Source: Lichenostomus cassidix
Lineage: Eukaryota > Chordata > Aves > Passeriformes > Meliphagidae
Direction: 5' to 3'
Length of the DNA: 64,000 nt
Assembly (NCBI GenBank): GCA_008360975.2
Contig: CM039189.1
Coordinates: 13,086,056-13,150,055, forward strand
Shown: in pieces, positions 13,438 to 26,574 of the stretch
How the letters are laid out: every line of letters starts with the position of its first letter
Numbering within the stretch: position 1 is the first letter of the stretch
Program-made: the position numbers and the translations under genes
The notes under the pieces: generated by a model
The model's input: the letters and a program-made list of their open reading frames with translations, nothing else
Database searches by the model: none
Told to the model about the DNA's origin: nothing

Positions 13438-16400
13438 CATTGCAATTTTCAGGTCAACAAATCAAATAAGAAAGAAATAATTCAATATTCAATGAAGCAT
13501 TAATTAAATGCAGGGGTATGTGACTATAGGTTCTTTCAGGCTCTGGCAGTGAAAATATTCTGAACAGAATCAAAAATCACTTTTTCAGTTCATATTGTAA
13601 TACTTTTGTTAATTTCTAGGCATGTCAATCCAGTCAACAATAAAAAAAGGGATTTTACAAATCTCAGTGTCTAAAAGAATTTTACCTATAATATACAAAG
13701 ATATTATAGTATGCATAATACAAATTATGTGAGTACACATAGTTCAAAAATAACAACACAAAGCCATTGTAAATATTTGAAAGTATGTATGGCAAAAGAG
13801 TCTTAGTGTCACAATTGTACCATTGCATAAAGAATCTTGGGTAAAAAGAAGTACTTTAGTAATTTGGGGGCAGAATAATGGTTTCCTTGTACTTCCTGAT
13901 TAAATGTGTTACTTTCAAAATGCGTCTTGTATCAGATGTTATTCTATTATGTAGCAAGAGCACCATAATTAATGTGCCAAGTTCAGAAACCTGAATCTGT
14001 TAATGGAAGAAGTGTGTGTGATATTTACATCTCTTTTGGAGAACGATATTGAATGAGTAGCATTCACAGAAGAGCAGGACTGCTGAATATTAATAAAAAT
14101 ATGGTGCTCAGTTTTCTAGATACATATACAGAGGTGGTTCTACTGCTAATTCAGTGTGAAATAATTTGTTAATCATAAGCACATAGCCAAACACCAAGTA
14201 CTACCAACAGAGTCTGCAAGTGCAGGAATTTATTTTTAATTTGGAGGGGGGTTTTCTGCCTAAATTAATAATGAGAACACTCAATACATTATTTGTTGTT
14301 TTCTGGCATTAAAGCTGTCATAGTTTGTCACAGATCAGAACACACCCCAGCGTACCTTAGGCAATGAGTCACATATGATCAATAGCACCCAATTCTAAAA
14401 GTCCACAAAATGAAAATTCCTCACCCATATCATTAAGTGTTCTCTGCGGAAGTACTACAGGAAGTACATCCTTTGGGAATGAAGACTTGAAGGCCAATGC
14501 TAGCAGAATCTTTCCCAAATAAGAATCAGAGAATTAGATCTTGTATTTGGAACTAGTACTTGAACCTCTTCCTGTACAGAAGAAATTTATCCCACTTTCT
14601 GACAGTGAAATAATGCATTGTCATAATTTTGATATCACAGTGATATTTATATGCCCTGATAGTGTGAAACACCATTTTTTTCCTTAAGAAGAGAGAGCTA
14701 TTTTTGCTATTCACCATGGGTTTAGGTTGACATATTTTATTTACATCTTGTTTCTCCCCATCTGAGGTTTCATACTGATGGTCCTTTGAGGAAGTTAAGT
14801 GCCCCAAAGCACTACCACTTTCAGTGTTTTGTTGAATTTGAATTAAGTTTCCCTGTAGTAAGCTGCAAAATTGTTCAAAATTGACTCTAGGCATCCTAAG
14901 AACCCTAAAGCTTCTAAGGGACTTGTTTAAAGCTAAAAACTGAATATCTCCTAAAGGAAAACTACATGTCAGATTTATATTATAATGTGCTATTGTGCTT
15001 TTTGTTCTAATTGGGTTTGAAGCCAAAATGCTGTTGTTTTGCAAATGCTCCTGTTATTATTATTATTGCCACATAGAAAACCAAACAATGAAACAGCCTA
15101 ACAAAAAAAAAAAAGCACCAGAACAATAGCAATTCTGGCAATTTTTCCATTCATTATCCATTTTATTTAATTATACAGTTTCAAGTCACATAGGAGTAAG
15201 GATTTTTAATATATATGTTGAAGCACAGTGGCAGGTTACCTTTTATACAAATGCAGTAAAATTACTTTGAATGTCTAAGAGGACAATATCTTAGTTTTAA
15301 AATTTTAGCTTAGCCTCAAGAATTAGATACAGAATATGAAAAGGTAAATAATATCTGCCAATAAGGGACATGTGATCATCAGCAAATTTGAACTGCTACT
15401 TTGCACTTCAGCAATATTAAAATACTCTTATTTAATACTAACAGTGAAAGCATTCAAATATGAGGTGCCTAAATGCACTGTTTCTTTAATCATAATTAAT
15501 AAGCTGGGTCCTCAAGATGGTCCAACCTTCTAGACTAAGAGAGCTAGTGTGGCACCAGGACTGTGTGTACACTTGTGAAGCAAAATGGAACAAGGAGCTT
15601 CAGTTGAACACTCCTTACCTTCTACTAAAGAAGTCCTCCTACTGAGGGATGTTTCACACCAGATCCAGTTCTTTCACTCAGAAGTTATCTGAGATTTGGG
15701 TATCCTCAACAAGTCTGAGAAGGTGCTAGTACTGGCATAGTGAGACTATGCCATGCTTTATTACTTTGACATATAACACTCAGACCTTAAATGCACAAAA
15801 AGCAGAAAATTACTGCACTCAAAATTCCAACGTAGTAACTATTCAGCTTCTTGAAACAAACATTTAAATTGTAGTTTACTGAACAGATTAAAATTCTGTT
15901 CTCTCAATGTCTACATGTTTCTGCTCTACAGGAAACAGATGGCCTTTGACATCAACCAACCTTTGGAAAGAAAAAGGAAGGGAGTTCAAACACAAGTCAA
16001 GTCAATGCATAGTTCAGGTTGCCTATTTACATATGAATCCTTCATAAGTTTATATCTCAACCCAGTCTGCACAGGAGGAATTCCTACCCTAAATTCACTT
16101 GCATTTTAATTCCCAGTAAGAAAATAACAGAAAAAGGTCAAGTGCCATTTATACCATAGTTGCAATGTATTTGAATAATACAGAAAAAGCCATGTTAGAG
16201 GAGAACAATTTTAGTGCAGCAACAAATACCAGCTAGCTCACAATACAGTTAGAGAATCCATGGAAGACATAATCAAAAACATTTGTAATCTATGTTATAT
16301 TTTACAAGAACACTTTTCAGTGCATTGCATAGTGGTTAGTGTAGATCCTGATCATGCTTATTCCATATGCTACCAGTATTTTCACCCAGTTAATATAATT

Positions 16401-19400
16401 CGGGATGCTTTCATTTTAACATTAGATGCACTTCATTACGTACTGAAAAACTTCAAAACTCTCAGATTTGTTCATATTATGGTAACCATATACTGTAGTG
16501 GGCAGACTGTACGATGTGAAGGTACTAGTATAAAAGGTCTACAACCAAGCCAACATCAATTACCAGTGGGTCATACAGTTCATTGATAATTACATCTGTT
16601 ATCAACGGAAAACCTACATTAGAAACAGGAGATGGGTTTTAATACATTTCAATGAATATATATTCATAACAGAAATGGGGTTTAAAAAACTGTATATATA
16701 TGAAATAAAAATACCTTTGTCTAATTTGGCAACTTCTGTAAAATGCTTATTATTTCTCTGAGTTGCCACAAAACTTGTCTTTCTTTTTCAATACAAGCGT
16801 AGCTAGCATAAAGCGTGATTTCTTAGGATGTTTCCTTTAATTAAAGTACAACAGAACTTTTCTCATTTAGACGCTAAGCACAATAGGAAGAAGGAAGTTT
16901 ACATGCTTGCAATTTCAAGCAAGGATCAAGACATTGTTCCTCAGCATGACTCATAACCAGGAATTCATAGCTGATTCCTGTTGGTTGCACATCTGACTCA
17001 TGTCCTCTCACAAGGTATGGTGGAGAAGATATTCCAACAGTTGTAAGACAATAATTCTCAGATATACCAAGGAGACTTATAAAACTGAGCTATTTCAGTC
17101 TCCTGGAAATGACTAATGAGAGCTGTTTCAGCCATTATTTGTAAATATTTATTCTTCAAAGCACAAGGCCATAATTACCAAGGTTTTAACAATGCAAATA
17201 CTGGGTAGGTACACTTCCCAAACATTTTGGGCCAATTAATATTATGTTGCATAAAGAACATAATGTTCTTTATGAACATAGTGGCATAATCTGTACATGC
17301 CACTACTGATACTTTTATTTATATATAGGCATTCAACATCTCTGAAATAACTTAAAAATCACTTTGAATTTCTAAGAAGGACAAAAGTACTTTTTTTCCT
17401 CAACTATTTTTTTATTGTTTGTTTTTCTTTCTTTTACTTTTTCCAATTCTTCATTAGCACAAGCACAAAACTTACTCTGGAAGGTAGACTAGAAACCAAA
17501 CTCATGCATTAAGGGGATTAGAGAGGATCTCTCATTATGGACTGCCTGTGAATTCTTCTGACATGAGAGAGAACGCTCCACAGACATGTCTCATTTCCAT
17601 CTCCTGAAGACTGCATCTACCAACTCTTCTCATGCTTTCTTTCCTCCGTGTGCATGTGCCCTTATCCAGGACAGGTTTTCCTGGCATTTCAGTCAAATCC
17701 ATGCTTGGGGACCCCTTCTTTCCTTTCCCACATCTCATTCATTGCTACTTGCATTGACTAAGCAATTAAATCAGGTAGCCTTGGTCTCATGGGCTACCTG
17801 TCTGATATAAAAACTGTTTGTCAAGGAACTCAAAAGGAGAAATGGGCTTGCAGTCCTACAGAGCAATCAAGATTCCACTGTGACAGGTGCTGTAAACTCC
17901 TGGAAGAGAAAAAATACTCTGCCCTAAAGAGCATATAGCCTTCAAGCACACATATGCAACAAAGACACTGGAAGGTAAAGTCTTCAGCAATACAAGAGGG
18001 AGATTAAATAGCCTGAGGCAAGCTGAACCCTTGGATGGGTGTTTTGTCCATGAAGAAAATCTGAATTAGACTTTCTAACCACACTTCATAGTCATCTAAA
18101 AAAAAAAAATCTTCCTTTCTCTTCCCTTCTATTTCAGTATGTTTTGGGACCTACCATAAGAAGCAGAACACAAAACAAAAAAAGCAGTGATCACATGGAG
18201 ACAAACAGATTCAAATCTGTGTGAAAAAACTGTAGAAATAGTCCTACTGCTTTTCATTTTGCTGTTCTTAAAGTTTCTCTGAGAAACAGAACACTCATCC
18301 CTCATAGCTTTAACCCCATATTTAACTCTCCCCATGAACAGTCACTTCAAAATGAGAGTTCAATTCTGTAAGTTACAGTCCAGCATCCTTTCTTTGGTGT
18401 TAATGGCAGATTCATTTGATAAAGACTTGGAGAGTGTATCCCAGGCAATGTGAAAATATTTCCTCCATCACAAAACAACAGTTATTGAACACAGTTAAAA
18501 CTGTCTTATAGGAATTTTGCTTGTGTTCAACAAGATCATATAAGGCTGTTTCCCCAGAGAAAGAGTTTTTTCTGATCAGAGGACAATTTTTATCATCTCT
18601 CCCTGCATTCAGGTAAATAGGCATCTGGGTCACAAAGTTCAGTGTGCTTTGTGGTAGTTTGTTTTCAGAGGTCAAACCAATTGATTAAAATGCCAACTAG
18701 CAAGTCCATATAATGCAGTTACAGGGTGGCCCAATGGTCTCCATGTGCACCTCATTAGATCTAATTGCATTGAAGTGAACTGTAATTCACTGTTAATCTA
18801 AAACAGCCGAGAGGATGGAGTTCTTCACACAAAGTGCAGTCAGGTAGGTAATTTCAAGCATGCTTTGCGTCCTTGCAAATTACAGCAGAGTTAAGAGAAA
18901 CCTTGGATATTACTGACAAAATGAAAAGGCCAGTAATTGGTAGAGCAGGCTGGAGACAAAGGCTTAATACCTAAGTGCAATGCAATTTTTGCTGGCAAAA
19001 ATGTCAGGGATATGCATATATTAGACATCCAGAGTTTTGCTAGAATACTATTGAAATCATTCCTTATTTGTTCAAGGTCTCATCCCACTCCCCAGTCTTC
19101 ATACTACTAGAAAAACCCAAATATTTCTGCATAGACAATATTTAGGAATAGAGTGAGTTTCTGCTTAAAACTCCCCTGTGTGTTGTATGATGGCAACTTT
19201 ATTGCCAGCTATTTGTGAAGCCTTATGTTCCTGAAGATAGTTTTCTCTAGATTATGAGAAACAAAACTAAACCAAAAACAAAACAAACCAACAAATAAAA
19301 CAAGCAGGCAAAACAAATTGGAAAAGAAGTATATGCATTTCAAGACTAAATCCAAAATCTAGCCTTTGGGCAGCACAGATGTTTACTTCAGCTACCATCT

Positions 19401-22400
19401 GAATACTGCTATAGGTTTTAGATTAGGCCTCTCATAACTTAAACTCTTCCTGCTTCTGACCTATTAAGCCTCACTTTGCATGTCCAACACAAGCAGAAAA
19501 ATTTAAAAAGATAATGAAAAAATATTTTATGTAAGACTACAAAGTTAACCACCTACAAATGTTAACCAATCTAGTTGAATATTCATAACTTAGTTCCTAA
19601 CTGTACTACTCATAAAAAAAGCATTTAATTTGACCACATTGTGAGACATCAAATCACTGAGTGGGACTGGGCTGTGCTGGGTAGCATGAGGACAAAAACA
19701 GTCACTTCCCAGGGTCTGCAAAACAAAACATCAGCCTGGACAGACCAGTAGGATGTAAGCAGAGACAGGTGCACAAGGAAACCAGGAAAGTAAGAAATGC
19801 AACATCCACAGAACATCCACAGCCTGACATTTCTTCCTGTTTCTTTCATAGGCATTATAACAAGGGAGAGTTTTAAGGACTTGAATTTAATGAGGTCATC
19901 TTTTAAATGTTTATGGCAACTTTCAAGTGCATGCTCAAAACAGAAGAAAGCCAAAAAAGTGCTTGTTTGAAAATCTAACAAGTGGGTAATGAAGGTATAA
20001 TGGAAGGCAGAAGCTGACAATTCAACAGAAGGGGAGGAGAGACTACAATGCATTCTTGTTCCACACAACAGAGAGGCTTTATTACAGCATTCACTTGGAT
20101 GTGAACTTGCCAAGGCCACAAAACAAAACTATTGTGACAATTGAGACATACGATGTTAAGAGCATGAACAAGAGTTTTAAATGTTTCCCTATCAATCCAA
20201 ACAAACATCAGAGAGATGTTACTCAAAAAGGAATTCCAAGAATAAGGTGAAACTTAGCTAGGAAGAGGTCTGATGGGATCATGATGAAACTGGGCTTCCA
20301 TGAGAGGCAAGGCAAAAGAAAACAAAAGCTAAGCAGGGGAGGACTCAGGCAGGGGAAACATTTCTAATGAATTGTTCTGGTTTAGTCATGTACAGCTGGA
20401 TCAGTCAATTCCATTAATTTACAGGTAATCAGAAACAAAGATTGTATTATGAAAAAATGCAAAATAGTCCAAGGGTGGCATTTTTGTTTAAATAATTCCT
20501 GGCACAGCAATTCAGAGATGGTAGCTGACACAAAGTTTGTACACAAGGTTACTGTGCTTTTTCACTTAATAATTAAAAAATACATATTATAAGAGATGGC
20601 CTGCACACTTGTGCTAATGCAGAAGAAGGAGATCACATTTTCCAGGTTTCCTATTGCTTGGAAGTTTTTCTAAAATCAGGAGAGCAAAATACGATGTATG
20701 AAAAATATGTCCATGAGCCAGCAAATAAATGTGCTAATCACTACAATATGGTGTAAAACTAGAAGCTGTTGAAGAGAGTATGTAACATTGGTGCATTTAC
20801 TTGACAGACAGGTAAGATAATTAAGTTTATAAGAAGTGCTCACTCTCAAGCCATGGGAAAATATTTCAATTTACTATATGCCAAAAAAATTTTTTTGTTT
20901 TATTTAATTATTTATGATTATGGGATTTATTTGGAACTATTGGTAAAACCTTCTCCATCCCTTGTGGTAGGATATTACTTGAGAGAAAGTAAATAAAATT
21001 CTGCACAAACTTCACAGATAACCAAATCAGTACTAAAAGCACCTGATGATATATTTCTGAGTTTTACACAGTTTTAAAACTCTGAAAATGAGAGCTAAAT
21101 CCCAGACTTCATTTGATCCTGGGTGCAACTCTCGTCTGCAATTCTTTGCTTGTGTAATGTGTCATAAAATGTCCAAAATGTTTTCTCACTGCTTTCAATC
21201 ACAGCCAACCTAACACAGTCACCTGATTTCTGATGAGGTCTCTTGCATTGGAGAGACTCTGTAATGACCCACAAAGAAAATAAGTCGTAAATAGCATTAA
21301 TTTCATTAATAGCGGAAGAAAAAAATATCAGTGTTACCAAATCAGAAACCACAATTGTCTGATGGAAGAAGGAGATCCCACCCTGCAGCCCACCTCAAGT
21401 GCTCTGATCCACTGTGCTTCAACTGATCCTCTTCACTAATCTTTCATGTAAGAGGATCTTTTGTCTCCTCACTTTATGTTTATGAGAGAAAAAATATACA
21501 TATAAACTGAAAGGAGAATTCACCCTGAAGAATGTCAGTAGCTAATGGTGGGAAGTTTAAGTGGGTAGCATTACTTTCTGAACCTACTGCTTCTTTAATT
21601 CTAGTTAAAATGAGTGTCAATTGCATTACTTCAGAAACAACAGAGAGAAGAAATTTGACACACCACTCTTGTTGCATCATACTGTAGCTCCTTTATAATT
21701 TTCCCTGTTCTGATCTTCTAGGCACAGTGCTTTAATCATTAAATGTCTCTGAAGACATTAAGCTGCAAAACAGCTAAACACAGTTACCCAGGTAGTCACC
21801 ACGAAGGATGTGCCTCACATTAAGTGCTCTGATTACAACCTCTGTAGTCATGATTTTGTTCCTTTGTTACTGATAAGCAAATTACCAATACACAGTAAGA
21901 ATGCTTCATTAATAACTCTAATTATGTATAATCACAGGATCATATCATGGACATATGATTATGTTCATATAGGATTAGCTGCTTGAGCCAACGTAGAACA
22001 TTAAAGCACTAAAACACAGACCCTGGGAGAAGCAGAAACAACTTGCACAAACTGTGTTGCTGGCTGAGTCATACATTGCAGTGAATAAAACCTCTCTGGC
22101 TTCCTACTCCATTTAAGATATTCAAAAATTTTAAGTCACATCACATTACTGTCCCAGACTTTTTAAAGGCTCTTTTTTGACCCTCTTTGAAGGCTGTCCC
22201 ACCTATTGTTTAGAATCCTAATTCACTCACTAGCATCTCTAATACTTTATTTTTGCTTTAAGGCTTGATTTAAAGCAAGGAAAATCTATTTAATGATTTG
22301 GCTAGTGAAGTTTTTATCAGCCCCACAAGTTTACACACATCCTATAGTTGAGTGTTCTGCACTCACATATGCAGAAGAGTAGTGTAACATATAACCAACA

Positions 22401-25400
22401 CCTATACTACAAAGATACTGAGAGTGCTTATGTATTAATAGAAAATACCACAACGTTCCAAATAAATGCATCATCAGTTTGTGATTTACTTGCAGGAGCC
22501 TGCTGTTTATAGTCCAAGGTAAATCCATAAATTCCTTTCTTTTTCTGGGACAACTTGCAATTTAATATCTTTTATTTATTTTTTTTTCCTCAATATTAAA
22601 GAAAAATTACCCCTGAAATGTCACTTGATTGATTGTAATGGCCAGCTGTTACAATCTCAATGGAAGTATAAGAACTGCTGCCTAAGGTGCACTGAAGAGT
22701 GCCAAGCCTCATAGCAACTCAGCTCATCCTAAAAAGCACCAGTCTGGAGTGAAAACTGCAATTTAAAATTCTCCCAGAGAACCATTATTTGCAAACCATT
22801 GACACAAACAGCTCCAGTCTCCCCATCAGTGTACACCTGGGGAGCTCTTCATCCACAGAGCATTGCATGCTCTGTAACTTTACATACTAGAAGTCCTTAC
22901 GAAATTTTGACTGAAGAGATGTTCTTACAAATCTAAAATGGTTTTTTCTTACCATTCCAAAAGATCATCAATCTACTGAAATGTATACTCAGTTCATCTT
23001 GATTTAGGATATTTTCAGTATAGAAAGCAAACCTGCTATTGAATAAATACAGGAAAAAATAGAATATCCAAGACAACCTCCTAAAGTTTCCTGGTAGCTT
23101 TAAAGAACAGCATAATATATTCATAAATGACTGGCATTAAGGGCGGAAAATGAATCTATAATTTTGAATCCCCGGAAACTTAATCCCCAAGGATTTTTAT
23201 TTCAGTTAGAAATCCTTGTGAAAAGGGATTTATGTGTAGACACTAGAACATAAAATATTACTGTACAATGAAGCCTGCTAAACAACTGTCCTTTGTTTAT
23301 ACTCACCTTCTACAGAATTAAAAAAAACCAGAAGCTATTAAAGACAGTTGAATCTGATCTGATTAATTGATGGAAAGCAGTATTGAACATGAGTAACTGA
23401 TGCTTCTATCAGCAATGATTCTAGTAAATATTTGGAATACTGCACTTTTCTTGCTTTTTTACACATTTTTATCTGTGCCTCTAGATTATTTAGAAATAAA
23501 ACAAATTATAATAGTTACTGATATATCATTGATTTAAAATTACAGAAATATTCAGAATGGAGAAGTTGAAGATGTTTGATAGTTTGCAGACTGAAACTAC
23601 ACTCTTCACAGTTTCACCCAGAGAAATTTACATTTCAATATCTATCTTAAGCATCTTCAATGATACATCAATTACGTCTTCAGATAAGTTTTCTATTCTT
23701 TTCTATTTTTGAAAAGTTTAGCTTCACAAAAAGTGCATTTCAGTTTTTATTTTTAACCTAATTTTTCTTTTCAAAATAGAGAATGCACCTGAATGGCAAA
23801 ACACACTACTTTTACTCAGACTCTGCTACACTAGAATTCAATGAAGCTTTCAATGTACCCCAGAGTTCAGCTCAGTTCTGTAAACAGACCAGGCAATATT
23901 GACACCCTATGGCCTGAAGATTTTTCATGTTACTCCATACAGCTTAAGGCATTCAGCCATCCTTTCTAATGTTCCAATATTAGTGTACCTACAAGTTTCT
24001 CCTTATATTTATCAAAATCTCTTTTCTTTTTTTTTTTTTTTTTGGTCTTACTAGTCACACTTTATCTGATGTCTTTCTAACAGCAGAAATGTTGGAGAAA
24101 GAGAAACATAATATCATAGACACTGATACTCCAATCACAGCTCTTTCTACAGAGAAAGAGGCTCTTTTTCTCTACAACTAGAAAGTTTTCATGTCAGCCA
24201 AGTTCCAAGCAAATCTGAGAATGAGCAGGAAAGTTGGAAGTACACCAACCAGGATGGCAAATAACAACCAATAAGAGAAACATAAAACTCACGCAGAGCT
24301 AAAGCACTGCAGCCAAATCCAACCAACCAGTGCATATATGGTACTTCACAAATGCTCTGTGGCAGTTGCAGCTGCAGCTGTAGCAAAATCCCTACTAAAA
24401 TCCAACTGTGAACAAGTATTAACAGGCTCATTGCATCAATCCCATGGCAAAAGTGACACTGAGACATGAAGTTGTTGCTAATTATCCACCAGCCATTAAT
24501 ATAGCTCCTCCTACCAAGTCCTGTCTCCTAACATTCCATCTGTGATGTTTTTTTACCTTATTTCCAATTCAGCTACTGAAAATTTCATATGTAAGATATA
24601 TGTCCTGGTCAAGGTAAAATGCAGCTCCGAGAAGGCTTCAATCCACAGAACCACGTAACAGAACAGGAAGAATGTTCATTGCAGTCCTTAGAAAATACTT
24701 TCATCTAAAAACCACCAAATGATTACACATGACCATGTGAAGCTTTGCTGTTGTTTTTTTCTTGTCTTTTTTTTTGTGTGAGAGAATAAGAGGAACCTTG
24801 TAAAATCAGAAAAAAAACCAAAACTTTTACCGAGCAAAACCATTTTTTCATACCATAGAAAGAAATAATTTCATACTATTACATTTGATTTTTTTCCTCT
24901 AAGAATGCAGTAAAATATTTATTTTTTAATAGACAGACATGAAAAAACGAATTTTTTGGTAATATATATAAAAGACAATATTAAAAATGGGTAAGATTAC
25001 TGTAGCTTAAAATTTTTGTTGCCACTTAATGGATTTTGTGCAATATATTTAATATTTTTGCTGTGCTGGGAAAACAGAATAAATATTAATCTTTTCCACC
25101 AATTAATTTGCTCAACAGTCAGCTTCTACTAAATGGAATTTTGCACAGGCTTACAGCACCATGGCTAATGAAATGGCACCCTCGGTAACCTATACAGAGA
25201 AAATACATGAGTGATGATATGAGATTTCTCTAAGGCTTTTCTGGAGTGCAAGTTACAAGTATCTGTGATGCCCCACTCCATGGTACAGAGGAACTACAAA
25301 GGTTTCTCATCTGTAAGGCCAAAATGGACCTCAGGCCAAGTTCATAACTAGCAGAGAGATTAAATCCCTGTTCAGATGCAAATGAAAATAACTTAATTTT

Positions 25401-25827
25401 ATTTTTCACAACTCCAAACGTGCCACTGCTAAATATCTGATACATGAAGAATAGTCTGAGTAGAAGACATATGTGGTCCTTTAAAAGCTGGCACATATCC
25501 CATGCAGAAACATCTTACAAAAGTTTGTAGCATTGTCATATCATGTTCTACAAATTATATTGCTCATATTTATATTGTGCAGCATACTTTGATGTAATGT
25601 GGTGTTCTGTGTAACACCTCAATTTAGCTTTTATCAATGCTTTCCATGTCTCTAGGTTATGTTCAGACCTTCTGTTTAAAACCATTGGTGGGGACCATTT
25701 AGCTACTCTACCCTTCCTACTCACACTCCCCAAATCTCCTATAGTCAGTCACCTTCTTTCATGGTCACCTCTCCTTATCTTCCTCCAAATTTCTTAACAC
25801 TGCTCTTTCACCTCTCCTGTGTGTGTA

Positions 25828-25828
<1 letters not shown>
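13438..25828. other. Unassigned AT-rich non-coding DNA
   Basis: This stretch of about 12 kb holds no supported gene. It includes the window's longest open frame (14553-15044 minus, 163 codons), which has no recognised motif, and a 156-codon frame at 19649-20119 minus, also unrecognised. Small structures are hairpins at 13686-13709, 17243-17280, 22631-22656 and 23182-23230, a 16-bp palindrome at 16652-16667, an A-rich patch at 19259-19325, an 11-bp tandem duplication (AACATCCACAG twice, 19801-19822) and a 17-base T run at 24027-24043. The segment 18670-19020 looks like a candidate conserved element (see findings). Confidence 0.6.
17243..17280. repeat. Hairpin-forming inverted repeat
   Basis: Perfect 11-bp arms CATAAAGAACA (17250-17260) and TGTTCTTTATG (17264-17274) surround a 3-base loop TAA. 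The stem extends outward by six more pairs (TATGTT with AACATA) after a single bulged G at 17249, giving about 17 paired bases in all. No mobile element is recognisable around it. Confidence 0.8.

Positions 25829-25883
<55 letters not shown>
25829..25883. repeat. (AC)n microsatellite
   Basis: An uninterrupted run of about 27 AC units. A purely repetitive Cys-Val open frame on the minus strand (25765-25971) comes from this repeat and is not coding. A short GTGTGT run just upstream (25820-25825) could pair with it. Confidence 0.98.
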
Positions 25884-25884
<1 letters not shown>

Positions 25885-26574
25885 TTCAAAGCATTTTTCT
25901 TGAAACATCTGTAACTTTGTCTTTTTAACATTAAAAATTGTGGAATGCCCTTCAAACATATCTAGTATCACTAATCTATTTCTTTCATTTCCTTTTGAGC
26001 TTGTATGTATTTTTTCTTCTCAAGGTATGTATTTTCTGTCTTGACTACAAAGGTGTTTGCAGGAGGTTTGCAGAACACCCAGGTATGGCAATAATCCTCA
26101 CAATGCACAAAAAAGCAGACATTCAAAAAGCATTTTTATATTTGGGACCTTACCTTGAAAGTATCAAGTTTGTCAGAAAAATACATTCCATTGACAAGAG
26201 TGATGATCAATCAATTCCAAACCAGGTAATTTTCCCAGCTGGAGAACGAGAGAGTCTGAATATTATTTAGGTACAATATGCTAGATCTGGTATAAAAGAT
26301 CAGGTCTTACAAATATTACAAAAAATACTATATTGAACATTATCAGTAAGGCTATCTAGATGGTACGTTCATGACTTTTGCAGAATTTTTGTAACTCTCC
26401 ATCTACCCTAAGAAGCCTACCCTCACAACCCACAGGTAGGGAAACTTGTATTTTTCAGAAGCATAAAAATATAGGCATAAAGTAGGCCTCTGCTGGACCC
26501 AGAAAATAAACCCAGAATTCCTGAGTCTGCGCTTCTTGTCCAAATTACGAGACTGGTATGAATCATTCTGCTGT
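25884..26574. other. Unassigned AT-rich non-coding DNA
   Basis: No gene or transposon is recognised. A 110-codon open frame (25938-26270 plus) crosses this stretch and ends shortly after a GTAATT that resembles a splice donor, but its translation matches nothing I know. Confidence 0.55.

Noticed and set aside
14553..15044. Longest open frame in the window (163 codons, minus)
   Set aside because: No recognisable domain, low-complexity A/T-driven composition, and a length about equal to the chance maximum for six frames of 64 kb AT-rich DNA by rough estimate.
19649..20119. 156-codon open frame, minus strand
   Set aside because: No recognisable family or motif, and the overlapping frame 19975-20226 is also open, which points to local stop-codon scarcity rather than coding.
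25765..25971. Minus-strand frame with a long Cys-Val repeat
   Set aside because: It is a direct translation of the (AC)n microsatellite.
25938..26270. Possible exon ending before GTAATT near 26225
   Set aside because: No convincing acceptor upstream and no recognisable protein sequence.
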